In this document: one piece after another, positions 13,853-25,610 of the stretch
How positions within the stretch are numbered: position 1 is the stretch's first letter
Layout: the number at the start of each line of letters is the position of its first letter
Source of the DNA: Calycina herbarum
Taxonomy: Eukaryota > Ascomycota > Leotiomycetes > Helotiales > Pezizellaceae
NCBI GenBank assembly: GCA_001414485.1
Contig: LLEY01000001.1
Location: 868,001-932,000 of the forward strand
Length of the DNA: 64,000 nt
Reading direction: 5' to 3'
Notes under the pieces: model-generated
Told to the model about the DNA's origin: nothing
Seen by the model: only the letters and a program-made list of their open reading frames with translations
Database searches by the model: none
Position numbers and translations under genes: made by a program

Positions 13853-14760
13853 GCGCTTTTGCTATAGCTGGGAATGTGGGAGAGAATCAAGACAACGAAA
13901 CTCAAATCAATATCGAAAACTCAAACCTATACACCTCGGGAGGAGTATCCACAAGAATACATTATATCACCGGGAAGGTTATGGCATGCCGCGATGGCAT
14001 ATGAATTATCGGTTATGATATTCGAAGCGGGAGGAATGCGGGGGATCGAAGATCAATATCTCGAAATTTTGGGAAGGGGGGAATAGGAGATATCAGGAAG
14101 GAAATCATTGGCAAGGAAATCCCTTCGAGTGGTCGAATCTGGTTTTACGGGGAAGGGGTAACAGAAATCCGAAAGGATTTAATTCCCGTCTGTTAGTGTA
14201 TAATTAGCGTCTTGCTTTTTCTTGCTACTCGAATACCCTATTTTGTTAGTACCAATTCATTGATTTTCTGCTGGTTATAACTGTAGGTTGCTTGTATCGT
14301 TGTGCGGTTGTTGTTTTGGCGTCGTGTAGGTATTGTTTGAGTCCTCTTTTTATTTGCAGGGTGGCTGGTTGGTTAGTTCTTTACAAGGGGTCCTTTGTTA
14401 CTTCACAGTTGCAGTGTCAAGTAAGCCTTTTGGACAAAGACTAAGTAACTTTGAGAGGGATATAGAAGTGATAGCAATGGTTTGGCTATATAAGTCCGGG
14501 GTTTTTCATTGGGTCGTTGCTCCGAACTCGGAGGTTAGTGACACCCCTCCCACTTACGAAATCGAAGTAGCATCTTGAATGACTACCTCAAAGGCTCAAA
14601 TGCTTATAATAATACCCTCAGTCTACGTGGTTAATCGCAAAATATGGATTGACTTGGTGATAGAGCCATACTTGCCGACTTCCGGAGGATAAATCATCTA
14701 GTGTGTTTACGGCTTTTATATCATCAATTTGATCCATCATTTCTGGACTTGGCACCAATT
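13853..14760. other. intergenic
   Basis: No coding frame convinces me here. The only open stretches are short and overlap the 3' end of the M50B-like gene or have random composition. The last ~100 bases form the leader of the oxidase gene. Confidence 0.35.
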
Positions 14761-16131
14761 ATGGAAGAAATGTCTCAACAAAAAGAAAACACAGTGGTAA
14801 TAATTGGGTGAGCTTTTCCATCTCCCCTCCCCCATCTCAACCCCAGCACAAACTAACCACCCTCTCACAGGGCAGGAGTAATAGGTCTCCAAACGGCTCT
14901 AACCCTCCTCACCCCATCAAATCCCACAACCAAACCATCAAAAATCTACATCCTAGCCTCCCATTTCCCCGGATCTCTCGATAAACATTACACCTCCCCC
15001 TGGGCCGGGGGCCAATGGCGCACTCACGCGTCACCTGATACAAAAGAGGGGAAGGAGGAGTGTGAATGGGATTTAGAGACTTATCGTTATTGGGATGACT
15101 TGGTTTCCAGGGAACGAGAGGGCTTGGCGAGAGATGGGAAAAGGGAAGTAGAAGGGGTGGGCCGTTTACCGAAGATTGGAGCTAGTGGTGTTGGAAGACT
15201 CAAGAGTAGGTATTTTTGGGACGAGGTTACCTCTGAAATCGATGGGAAAGAACTAGGCGATGGGCTTTGGTGGAAGAACCATGTCATGGATTTCCGGATT
15301 TTAGGTGGGGAAGAGAGGTCGGAAGGAAGTGTTTTCGGGGTGGAGTGGACGAGTTTTTGTGTTGATGTTCCGAGGTATCTTCTCTACCTGGTTGAGGAAA
15401 TTAAGAAGAGGGGGGCTGTTTGTGTTCAAACTACCCTTCCTACGGGGGATATGGCCAAAACCATTTCAGAAGCGCGGAAGGTGGTCAATGATTGTCAAGC
15501 GAGAGGCAACGGAAACAAGGGGATAGATCTATTCATAAACGCCACCGGCCTCTCCGCCTCGAAAATATGCAAGGACGAAGCTGTTTTCCCTACGCGAGGG
15601 CAAACGGTATTGGTGAAAGGCGAATTACCTCACACGCAAACGAGAAAAGGAAAGGATGGGATTACATACACCATTCCCCGTCCCGGATCGGGGACAACGA
15701 TTTTAGGTGGGATCAATGAAAAGGGGAATTGGGATACGGAGGTTAATGAGGAACAACATGAGGAGATTCTTGAGCGTGCGAGGGGGTTGGCGCCGAGTTT
15801 GCTTGATGAGAAGGGGAGTTTTGAAGTGCTTGGGAGGCAGGTTGGACTTAGACCTGGGAGGAAAGGGGGTGCGAGGGTGGAGTTGGAGAGGATTGGAAGG
15901 GGAGAAGGGAACGGGGAGGAGTTGGTGTTACATTGTTACGGACATGGTGGTGCTGGGTGGGTTTTCTTTTCATAAAACCGTTGTGTGTTCAAGTTATGAG
16001 ATGTTTGTGTTTGCTAATAATCCACATGTGTTAGCTACCAGAACTCAATAGGGTGTGCGAGGAAGGTTCAGAGGATGATTAAGGAGGAGTTTAGGAAGGG
16101 GAGTCTTTCCTTGCTACAGGCGAAGTTGTAA
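14761..16131 (+). CDS. FAD-dependent D-amino-acid oxidase
   Basis: Oxidises neutral D-amino acids to keto acids, ammonia and hydrogen peroxide. Three exons: 14761-14807, 14871-15956 and 16035-16131; 1230 bases, 409 residues. The first intron cuts the dinucleotide-binding motif VVIIGAGVIGL (GxGxxG at 16-21), and splicing restores it. Further family marks are PWAGGQW (~67), YTIPRPGSGTTILGG with the substrate-side tyrosine, GLRPGR with the carboxylate-binding arginine, and HCYGHGGAGY near the C-terminus, which intron 2 splits between G and Y. The last three residues are AKL, a variant of the peroxisomal targeting signal SKL, fitting the known peroxisomal home of this enzyme. It is longer than the usual ~340-370 residues. 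Confidence 0.92.
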
Positions 16132-16586
16132 GGCAAAGCCGCCAGTACTAGTAACTCGATATCCTGCACCAAAAACGAGAGCCATGGTGTGCAAAGATTA
16201 AGAAAATCGGCGGTGATGAAAATACCTTGAAGAGTTGAAGGTTCCCAAGCAGATATATATATATATCGGTGGGTGGGGGGCGAGGTGGCTTCTCGGCTCT
16301 CTCTGCTCTCCAGTCGTTCCTTCCCTTTCTGTTCGCAACAACCATAACTTGGACCCGCTTTTCTGGCGAACGCATCCTCAACACCAAAACTTTCGAACTT
16401 GCTTCCCCCAATTCCTACTCCACCACAAATCACCTTCCTGTCGGTCATCTTCGTGGACCATCTCAAGATCCATTCTTCATCCAAAGTCGCGTCTCATCAT
16501 CATCACCCTCCTCCTTGCGCTCGGCCGCAACGCAATTTCCACGAGTTCGTCTGCTGCGCGGCCCAAGACTGTCGCCAGCAAACAAA

Positions 16587-17942
16587 ATGGACAACATCCA
16601 GGAGAAAGACTTCGTCGGCTGGGAGTCCAAAGCTCTCCATGGAGGACCCCCAGGACAGATCTCTCGAACTGCCGGAGACTTCATGTTCTTCGGCCAATTC
16701 GAAGGCGAATGGGCATACTACGACGGCGGCAGCTACCGGAAGTTGAATGAGGCCCACCCATATTCAGAGTGGCATGGCGGGAGTGTCTTGGGCCTCATCG
16801 AGAATATCAAAAAGATTGTTTCAGCTGTCAACCTCGGTGTCACCCGTGAGGAGGTTCTAGATGTCTTCGTACCAAAAACATTGATTTGTCGGCTATTGGA
16901 AGTCTGCCCAAAGCCCAAGCGGGGAATGACTCACGATTATTCGAGGTTCTTCTGGTCGTTTGACGGAACAAACAACTCATATTCAAATATTATTCTCGTT
17001 GACGGTGCGCGGGAATTGAGATACTCGATGGATAGTACGGACTCATGGCCTCCACTGGACGCATCCAAGAACACACTTCAGGGGTTTTTTGACGCCGCAT
17101 TTGACAAAAACCGTACGATCGGCCTTTTCGCAACACTGCGAGACTCCGTTGATATCGAGGTCCTATTTGAACAACCTACGTCCCATCCTAAGTTCCGAGT
17201 TTGGATTCGGTTCCTTTTCCAGAGAATCTTGGCACGCGAATGGGAGAAGCACGTGATGGTAGCGAAAGGTGCAGCAGAAGATGAAGTATATGGAAAGTTC
17301 TGGGATAAAACAATCTTCTTACAAGATACGCTCGTGGAATGGAAGAAGTCGCCAAAATGGGAGCCCCTGACACCAAATGATTGTCCTGTTTCGTATAAGT
17401 TCGGCTCGTGGAAAGGTTCAATCGATTTCGAATACGAGAGAGTTGTCATTCCGCAGCACTTGATGACACCACCAGAAAAGAAACCAAAAGCCGACCCAGA
17501 ACCCGGCATGCTTCCAAGTTCTCCGAAGGCAGCTGACGAGAAAGACACACCATCAACAATCCACAGGGAGGAGAAGATTTCGGAGGCAATGGTGAAGTCA
17601 GAAAACATCAAGGAGATCATTGAAAATGATGTGGTGAAGAAAGAAGATATCGAGCTTGCGAATATGGAAGTGAATAGTGGGAAGGCGGCCAAGGAGAAGA
17701 TCAAGGAGGAACCTAATTCGGAAGTGGTGGATTTCAAAAAGGTGGCTAAGGCAGCGAAGATCAAGGAAGAACATGATTTGGAAGTGGTCTGTGTCAAAAA
17801 GGTGGCAAAGCCATGGGGTGGAAAGAGAAGGTTCGAGGACGTCGAGGAGTTCCAAAGAGCCATCAATCACCCGTCTGTCACCAAGAAGCCACGCTATCGA
17901 GCGGTAACGACCTATGAGATACTGGATTCGGATGAGGAATGA
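16587..17942 (+). CDS. hypothetical protein with SUMO-motif-rich charged tail
   Basis: A single exon of 451 residues if started at the ATG in the strong context ACAAAATGG at 16587. The same frame is open upstream to 16269, but those ~106 codons are serine/proline-rich and look like leader sequence. The first ~300 residues form a soluble-looking domain with many aromatic residues (GQFEGEWAYYDGGSY near 36-50). The tail carries two imperfect repeats, KIKEEPNSEVV and KIKEEHDLEVV, each followed by KKVAK, and several psi-K-x-E matches (VKSE, IKEE twice), the consensus for SUMO attachment. A nuclear role is likely, but the family is not recognised. Confidence 0.75.
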   Translation: MDNIQEKDFVGWESKALHGGPPGQISRTAGDFMFFGQFEGEWAYYDGGSYRKLNEAHPYSEWHGGSVLGLIENIKKIVSAVNLGVTREEVLDVFVPKTLICRLLEVCPKPKRGMTHDYSRFFWSFDGTNNSYSNIILVDGARELRYSMDSTDSWPPLDASKNTLQGFFDAAFDKNRTIGLFATLRDSVDIEVLFEQPTSHPKFRVWIRFLFQRILAREWEKHVMVAKGAAEDEVYGKFWDKTIFLQDTLVEWKKSPKWEPLTPNDCPVSYKFGSWKGSIDFEYERVVIPQHLMTPPEKKPKADPEPGMLPSSPKAADEKDTPSTIHREEKISEAMVKSENIKEIIENDVVKKEDIELANMEVNSGKAAKEKIKEEPNSEVVDFKKVAKAAKIKEEHDLEVVCVKKVAKPWGGKRRFEDVEEFQRAINHPSVTKKPRYRAVTTYEILDSDEE

Positions 17943-19627
17943 GCTGAGATCTGTCGGAAGGGAAATCTTTGTTGCTTATGTGTCGAGGGATATCATGGGA
18001 GCCGACAATCGGGATACGAGGGTCATAATGGGATTTTATGTGCTTGAGCTTTTGCTGACTATGGTATGGGCTTAGCTTGCATTTGTGGAATATGGGAGGT
18101 GACAATGGGAAGGAGATCTGACTTAACTGGCAAGAGCATGATATTTGCTTTCAATGATTAGAAGAAACAATAGGGTTACTTAGCCTCCTGTGGAGAGGAT
18201 TGCTAGCTGCTTTTAGCTCACAATATCAAGAATCAACGAGATGACTTCGCCAAACTTCCTGAGATTTTCCTGTCTGATGAATGCATGTAGTAGTTTTAGA
18301 GTCTTCACCTGCTCTCGCGCCCAACAAGAAGACTTGGAGGTAGATAATTCGGACAAGAGAAGGCACTCTTCACTTCCTTTCAGTTGTAGTAATACCCCTA
18401 TCCACGAGGGCATGTCAGGTGGGTGAGAAGTCGTGATAGTAGGATTTTGTTCAGTGAAGGATGAGAGGGTACGATGAAGTGAGGTTGAAGTCACGGGATC
18501 CGAAAACGACGAGTCTATTTTGGTCTTCCATTTCCCCATCCCCGCATTTCACTCCGCCATCTCCACAACCCGAATCGAAACAACGAAGAGCATCGCGATG
18601 TTTTCAAATCTAATCATTGCGGACTCTGCGAATCTGCGAGCCGATTCTATGTCGTCTGGAAAAGCCTCCTCCCCAACTGCACGATCGGATGAGCTGAAAA
18701 CCACGCGCCTTGCCCCACAATCCGCCAGACCGATTGCTCACCCGGATGGTGCCCTCACGAGGTGTTTTCTTCCGAAACTCGAGAACCCCGATCATTGGAG
18801 GCTATTCATGCGGCTATCAGGGGTGGAAAGAGGGATGCAGCAATTGTAGGTCGCGAACCAGACAATTGTTGCAGAGACTGGTTCTCGGAAGTACCGAGAA
18901 CCAATGTGCATTGAAGGTAGGTTTATCTTTCGCGCATTGCAAGAACAATGGAATGGTAAGAATTACTGGTTCTGGTTCTCGGGCGTAATGAAATACGTCT
19001 TGAACCTTTCATTTGTTTGTTGTTTTTGCTTTGTCGATGTTGGGCAAGTGGTTGTAAGCTGATAACAAGGTCACTTGGCTTTCGCTGCAATGATATGCAG
19101 AGCTCAAAAATCCCCATTTAGCTTTGCATGTTTGAGGAAAGAATTACACAGAAATCTAGAACTTCTTGTTTGTGATTGAAAACGCTTCTCCTATTGTCGC
19201 TTGAACCTTCTCTTTTTGTCCCCACTTGTTGTACATAGCACTTGCCGCTACCTTGATGGTGCCTAAGTCGCTATGAGGATAGTATTGCCGAAACTCCACA
19301 TTCAAAATGCTTGTTCTGAGCTGAAAGGTACTCCAGTTTTCTGCAAATCAACGCATCAGGGTGCGGCTTTTGCATGGCAATTCCCTGTCGTACAAGATAA
19401 GGGAGCACGGCAGGTCATTCATTATCAAGGGTATCAATTGGCTATTCACACAGAGTGCTCTGGTATAAGCCCATTCACCCCCCCATTCCTCTGCGTCAGC
19501 CTCCTGGCTTGGCCTTAGGGCTAACCCTATTCCTCCTATTTAATCCCAGTGAACCCAAAGCCCTTTCTCTTCTCATCCCCTCTACCTTCTAACTTTCTTT
19601 ACAACCACAACAACCTATCCGCCGATC
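17943..19627. other. intergenic, one weak minus frame
   Basis: Apart from the doubtful 108-codon frame at 18213-18539, I see nothing coding. The final ~70 bases before 19628 are a CT-rich leader for the transporter gene. Confidence 0.35.
18213..18539 (-). CDS. possible small hypothetical protein (uncertain)
   Basis: An intronless 108-codon frame whose C-terminal half (QVKTLKLLHAFIRQENL) has amphipathic, protein-like character. No family is recognised and the N-terminal half is low-complexity. It could equally be chance. Confidence 0.3.
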   Translation of the reverse strand: MGKWKTKIDSSFSDPVTSTSLHRTLSSFTEQNPTITTSHPPDMPSWIGVLLQLKGSEECLLLSELSTSKSSCWAREQVKTLKLLHAFIRQENLRKFGEVISLILDIVS

Positions 19628-21496
19628 ATGGAGGACCTCAAGCAATCACGATCTGCAGGATCTTCAAGCGACCCGAGCTACGACGAGAAGAACGTTGGTC
19701 GTGTGGTAGAGCGCTCTGCAGAGAGCTCCCCACTTGGCCTGCCTGAAGACCCAGATGCTCATTTGAGTGATGCTGAAAAGGCTGAAATCGTGAGTCTTCG
19801 ATATTGAGTCATCAGCGCCTCCCTTTCTAATTGTAACCTAGGACCGAAAGCTACTATGGAAGCTCGACTTGCAATTGATCCCATGGGTAAGCAGTTCTCA
19901 ACTCTCATTTGGATGGCGCTATCTAACTTCAACCTAGCTATGTGTCTTGTACCTTCTCTCCTTCTTGGACCGAACCAACATTGGAAATGCAAAGATTCAG
20001 GGATTGCAGAAGAGTCTTGGAAACCTGTCCACCGGTCGTTATAATGCGGCTCTAACCATCTTCTTCGTCTCTTACGCACTCTTCGAACCTCTTGCCAATA
20101 TCCTTCTCAAGCGACTCCGGCCTTCGATTTTCATACCCATCATTATGTAGGAGAACACATTCCCAACACATCTTTCCATTCTAATGATATCATAGGATCC
20201 TCTGGGGCACTTGTATGTTTTCAATGGGCTTTGTCAAGAACTGGAATGGTTTGATCGCAGCTCGATTCTTTCTTGGACTGACAGAAGCTGGTTTATATCC
20301 CGGTGTAAACTACTTCTTGAGCTGCTGGTATAAGAGAAGAGAGTTTGGTATCAGAGCAGTAAGTCTCCGAGGATCGGAATCAAATTTTCATACTAATTCT
20401 TTCCAAGGCCATATTCTTCTCTGCAGCTGCAGTCTCGGGCTCATTTGGTGGGCTCCTTGCGGCTGCCATTAGCAAATTGAATGGCAAGGGTGGTTTAGAA
20501 GGATGGGCATGGATCTTTGTCATCGAGGGTTTGGCTACAGTCGTGATTGGATTCATTTCCTTCTGGTTGGTACACGATTTCCCAGATACTGCTACGTTCC
20601 TTTCGGAGCAGGATCGTGCTCGTGTAATTCGTCGCCTCAAGCTCGACAACCAGTCTAGCGCTGAACACGAGGAATTCAAGATGGCATATCTTTATGCTGC
20701 GTTGAAGGATTGGAAGATGTATGTGGGAATGGTTATGTGTAAGTAACGAGTTGCTCCCCGGCAGACAAAAGCAAAACCAACATCTTCTAGTCATGGGCTG
20801 TGCAATGCCACTCTACGCCTTCTCCCTGTTTCTTCCATCGATTATCAGCAACATGGGTTACAAGAATCCTACCACTGCTCAGCTTATGTCCGTCCCTCCA
20901 TACGCATGCGCCGCTGTGCTTACTATCGCTGTTGGTTTCTACGCAGATCGAACTGGTCGTCGTGGTTTGTGCAATATTTGTGTGCCATTGATTGGAATTG
21001 TTGGATTTTCTATGCTCCTCAGTTCCCATAATGCGCACGTCAAGTACGCGGGTACCTTCTTGGGAGCTCTCGGGATTTATCCTTGTATTTCCAATACAGT
21101 TTCGTGGGTCAGCAACAACATTGAGGGGGTCTACAAGCGTGGTATTGTTTTGGGATTTGTGGTTGGAACTGGCAATTTGAATGGAGTTGTTAGTAGCAAG
21201 TAAGTGGCCCCTCGATATCAACATTATTTTTAGGTTGCCACTCCGCGATGCAAAGTGCAATGCTAACATATCCTAGCATCTTTTTCAAAACCCCACAATA
21301 TGTAGTCGGTCACGCAGTGATCATTGCATACATGGCGATCTGTCTCGTCGGCTCAAGTCTGACAATGCATTTCTTCCTCAAGCGAGAGAATGCAGCTAGG
21401 CGTGCGGGCAAGAGAGACCACCTCGTAGAAGGAAAGACAGAGGCTGAGGCTGAAGCATTGGGTGACATGCGACCAAGCTTTATTTACACCACCTAA
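19628..21496 (+). CDS. MFS transporter, anion:cation symporter (ACS, nicotinate/allantoate-permease type)
   Basis: A plasma-membrane carrier of organic anions. Seven exons: 19628-19789, 19842-19886, 19938-20146, 20196-20358, 20408-20738, 20791-21199 and 21277-21496, total 1539 bases, 512 residues. All introns are 49-77 bases with GT/AG ends. The ACS signature FLDRTNIGNAKI begins at F78, right after the first membrane helix. Further marks are GLTEAGLYPGVNYFLSCWYKR, the loop ADRTGRR between helices 8 and 9, and WVSNNIEG later on. Twelve hydrophobic segments can be traced. Yeast relatives include Tna1 (nicotinic acid), Dal5 (allantoate) and Seo1; the substrate cannot be told from sequence. The 60-residue acidic/serine-rich N-terminus is cytosolic. 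Confidence 0.93.
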
Positions 21497-23155
21497 TGCT
21501 GGGGTTGCATCCGGTGCGACATGCAGGAACAAAATCTCTCTTACCTTCTTCTCCTGTAATGCTTTTTGGAGAGTTGGTTGATTAGCCCATTCATAGATCA
21601 CTTTTTGTCTTTCTTCGGGTTTTTTTGTTTCGAAAATTGGCGTGGCGTTACTGGCGTTTTTCGTTGGCGAGTTTTCTACGTGTACTTCATAGATAGGTTG
21701 GGTGCATCGAAGGAAGAATAATGATAATGCAAGACTTTTAGACTATGGCTGACTGATCCAGCGTATTCTTGACCTCCTCTCTTTATTTTTGACCTAGACT
21801 TTGAACGCCACACCATGGCAGGTGACCACGACGAGAGCAATGGACCATACCCAGAGTACCTGAGTGTGGAACCATGTACTTGTCCTGTGTGGTATCCGGA
21901 CCTCCAACGCTACAGTGGAGTCGCTTTGCACTTCGGTGAGCACGCCACATCCGGAGTATGCGACCTTCCACGAGCCTCCCATTGTTTTCCCTCATGGTTC
22001 TTTGTGATTCGCAGAGCACCACGGGCTCCGAACGTCACTGATCTTTGAAGTCCAGTCACAACGTCATAATCGGCGAGAAAGGGGTTGTATTCCTCCGCTG
22101 TACATTGAGCCGATACTTGGAATGCAAGTCTCAGCTTCTCTGCAGCTAGCCTTGAGATACCCTTCAGTCTCGGGTGAAGGTATTAAGCATGGTTTGGGGG
22201 GCACAAACATAACGTTCGGATGTTGTGTCGAGTTGTCGAGTCTACGAGTCCTTCTAGCTCGGCGGCTTGCAGGTGAACGTGAGGCTGGTGTTGTACAAGA
22301 AATAAAGGGGCGCGATGCATCTTTGCCCCTTTCTTGCGCTTCTTCAGCCCGGAATCGAATTTTCGGAGCCTCGTTTTCTCAGCGGGCGTATGATGGCGTG
22401 CATGAGGATTTGAGGTGGAAAGTGAGAAGGTTTTTGATGGACGCCATGGGCGTGGTTTTTGGGGTGGAGGATCGTTTGTGTGCAACCACCCGTGTCGAGT
22501 GACCTGTATTTTTTTTTGGAAAACGTGGTTGGATTAAAGACATACGATCAGCGACTCGAATGTCAGCACTACGCGCTATTGCTGATATCTGCAAACAGGC
22601 TGCAGAAAGAACCAACGAAGCAGAAGCCTCGCTGCGTGTGGTAATTTCCTTCACGATATGTTTTCCTGCTTGAGGCTTGCCAACGAAAAGAAACATTTTC
22701 CTTCGTCGATTGCCTGTTCGTCGCATTTTCTATTGCTGTATTGTTTAATTCCCCGCCTCTTGGTACCCAGAACCATTCCCGTCATCCGTGGCTGTTTGTT
22801 CATTGGACGACCTATGCAAAGTAACCATGCGGATGCTGCCTGTCAATTTGTGTATATTTTGCTCTGGTGTACCTTGGAAAAGTTGTGTTCATGTTACTTC
22901 GCTTCTCCGAAAAGTCGTACCGATCAACCATCACTTGTCCACGATTTTTCCTTTTCCCCCTCTCTTTTCCCCTCAAGTCTCCAGATTTAAATTTAGACTT
23001 CTCACGACGATCAACTCAAATTCTGTGCCTGAGCCGCACTTTGAGCCTCAACTGCAGAATCTGGGGGCCGGATTCAACCTTGATGGTTATGGTGGAGGTT
23101 TGAGGGTCTCACGCGAAAATCCCACAGCCTTAATCTTCGATCTCAGCCATCGACC
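21497..23155. other. intergenic, nothing supported
   Basis: Several 60-126 codon frames exist on both strands, but all overlap each other and none has domain-like composition or splice support. The last few hundred bases are CT-rich leader-like sequence before the receptor gene. Confidence 0.35.
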
Positions 23156-24735
23156 TTGATTCCGATATTTGAAAATTTGAAGTCAAACACTTCTTCCCCA
23201 GGAACCCCATCAAATGATGAGGTATCTCCCCACAAGTGCACCTCGTTTCAACAGAAGCCACGACAGGTTCCACGACAGTATCAACTCGCCTCTTTCATCG
23301 TGGCGTTTACTCCACAGCAGATTTCGACGCTCATCGTTATTGAGCGAGTTACGGCTAGTATCTCGGTTACTGCTACACTTTTACTCTTTGCCGCGTTTAT
23401 TTTGATTAAGGAGTTGAGGACTCTATCGAATACACTTATTTTCTATGCTTCTTTTGCGAATATCTTTGCGAATGTTGCGGCTCTTATCGGTGGATCTGCG
23501 TTGTCGAATGAAAATGGAGCGTTGTGTCAATTTCAAGGGTTTTTGCTACAGATGTGAGTCTGGTTTTTTCTGGTTCCGAAAATGAGAAAGAGGAATGCTG
23601 AAACTGGGCTGATATGAAATAGGTTCATGCAATCAGATCCCATGTGGAGTTGTGCTATGGCTGTGAATGTCTACCTTGTATTTTTCCATCGCTACGATGC
23701 ACATCGATTGAAGAGGTTGTACTGGCTTTATGGGATTATTTGCTATGGCCTTCCTTTCATCCCGGCGATTTTTTGTTTGTTTTATCAGACGAAGGAGAAG
23801 GGGAAGATGTATGGGAATGCTACTGTGAGTTTTGCAATTTCCTCGGCTCTTGGAGTTGGAAGCTAATTTGTAAATAGCTTTGGTGTTGGATCGACAACGA
23901 CTGGGCCCCAATAAGAATCTACTCGTACTATGCGCCCGTCTGGCTTGCTATTCTTCTCTCCCTCCTCATTTACCTCCGCGTGGGGGTCGAAATATTCAAG
24001 AAACGCTCGGAGCTTCGAGCTGCCATGGAGAGCAACTCGAAAACCGCGAATTACAACTCGAATCCTGCTAGTCCAACACTTCCCATTCCCGCCTTCTCGG
24101 GAACTCGAACTATGGAGGTGGAAGTCACTAGTGATCGAAAACAATCGTTGATCCCCTTCACAGCTTCTTTGACTTCAACATACCCAAACTCGAAAATGGA
24201 AGGGATGAAGGGGGTGGGAGAGCAGAAAAAAGCATACACAATAACAATATCCGCCTCGCATCTTCCCTCATCCTTACCCTCTCTCCCATCACCCACCACG
24301 CCTTCATTTGCGCCCACCTCTCCATCTTACCAAACCACAACTCATTCTCCGAAACGTCCAGGAATCGATAAAATCAAATACGCGTACACCCGCACTGCTC
24401 TCCTTTTCGCTATCTCCATCCTCATCACCTGGGTCCCAGCATCCGTCAATCGAGTTTATGGGTTGAGATACCCCGAGAACCCGAGCTATACGTTGAATAT
24501 TGGGAGTGCGGTTGTGTTGCCTCTGCAAGGTTTTTGGAATAGCGTTGTGTTTTTTGGTAGCAGTGCGGGGATTTTGAAGTGGTGGTGGAGGAGGAAGCAA
24601 GAATCTCGTATAGGGGAAAGAGGGGGCAGGACGGGGAATGGTTTCATTAACTTGGAGACAAAAAGAGAAGTTGGCAGGGGAAATGTGGAGCTGCGGGATG
24701 GTGGTGATTTCAAGAGGGGTGGGAGGTTTAGATAA
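23156..24735 (+). CDS. cAMP-receptor-like G-protein-coupled receptor
   Basis: A seven-helix receptor of the fungal class related to Dictyostelium cAMP receptors. Three exons: 23156-23553, 23623-23824 and 23878-24735; 485 residues. Helices 1-5 lie in the first ~260 residues, with the helix-3 cysteine in CQFQGF and the second extracellular loop cysteine in LWCWIDNDW, a likely disulphide pair. A long third cytosolic loop (~130 residues) rich in S/T/P follows, then helix 6 (LLFAISILITWVPASVNR) and helix 7 (VVLPLQGFWNSVVFF). These motifs match the CAR-like class seen in Aspergillus GprH and Neurospora GPR-1, which sense nutrient or surface cues through G proteins. The basic C-terminal tail is short. 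The ligand is unknown. The start is the first ATG in the open frame. Confidence 0.87.
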
Positions 24736-25610
24736 AGTGCTTCAGGAAATGGCTGTGGATTGAAACTTATTTTTGAAGGTTTGGTTGGTGGAAAGTTATA
24801 ATTCTTAGCATAATTAGAAACTTAAAAGAAGGGGAGTCGCGTTGCAAATAGAGCCGTGTCTGTGGCTCACGAAGTCTTGATGGGAAAAGAACAGGGTTAA
24901 ATTTGCGTTACATCAAGCACCAGCGAGTTTTGCGGTGAATATCAGGCTCCACTCCCCTTATTCTCTGACAAGCTTAGACTCCTTGCATGAATTTAGTATA
25001 AATCTCGACGACATTTGCTCGATAATATTATTCGAGACAATAAAGTACAAAATAAATATCCGAGAAGCTTCTAGGTAGTGAAGAAGGAAATAGTCGAAAG
25101 AGTGCCAAATTCATCTTATCTTATTCAGGTATATTCCTCGCAAACATCTGCTCCGTAATTGTCTCACTACAACTTGTTAATTCTACGTTGAATAAGCTGT
25201 CAACTTACGAGAAAGCCGAGCTTCCCATCGTGGGGGCCAGAAATATGGCAAGTGAGCTGGTAGATTATGAGTAACGTGCTCTGTAAAATCTGGGGGCCAA
25301 AATCCCCACTATTGGAGAATCGAAAAATCTTTGAAGGAAACCAATCTTTTAATATGACACCAAGAACATTCGGCCGCACATTTGAATTCATAGGTGGGGA
25401 ATTTCTACATTTTCTCGTCATATAAAGCGTTAAGATCTCAGCTGTTAAGATTTTGTTCTCGGCTAATTCTAATGCGAGGAGGATAGGGTATCGCTGAAGT
25501 TGAAGTTGAAGTTCTAATCAAAGGGAAGATATAGTATTGTCTTTCCGGATAACAACGAGTTATTTGATGTTAGTATATTAAGATTCTATAGCCAAAGCTA
25601 CAAATAATCC
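24736..25610. other. intergenic between convergent genes
   Basis: Lies between the receptor stop and the stop of the minus-strand HET gene, so both 3' ends face it. No coding frame is supported. Confidence 0.4.

Noticed and set aside
16269..16586. N-terminal extension of the 451-residue protein to an upstream ATG
   Set aside because: The frame is open, but the composition is leader-like and the later ATG has the better context.
17078..17866. 262-codon minus frame
   Set aside because: Antisense of the 451-residue protein; it has no domain and high serine and phenylalanine content.
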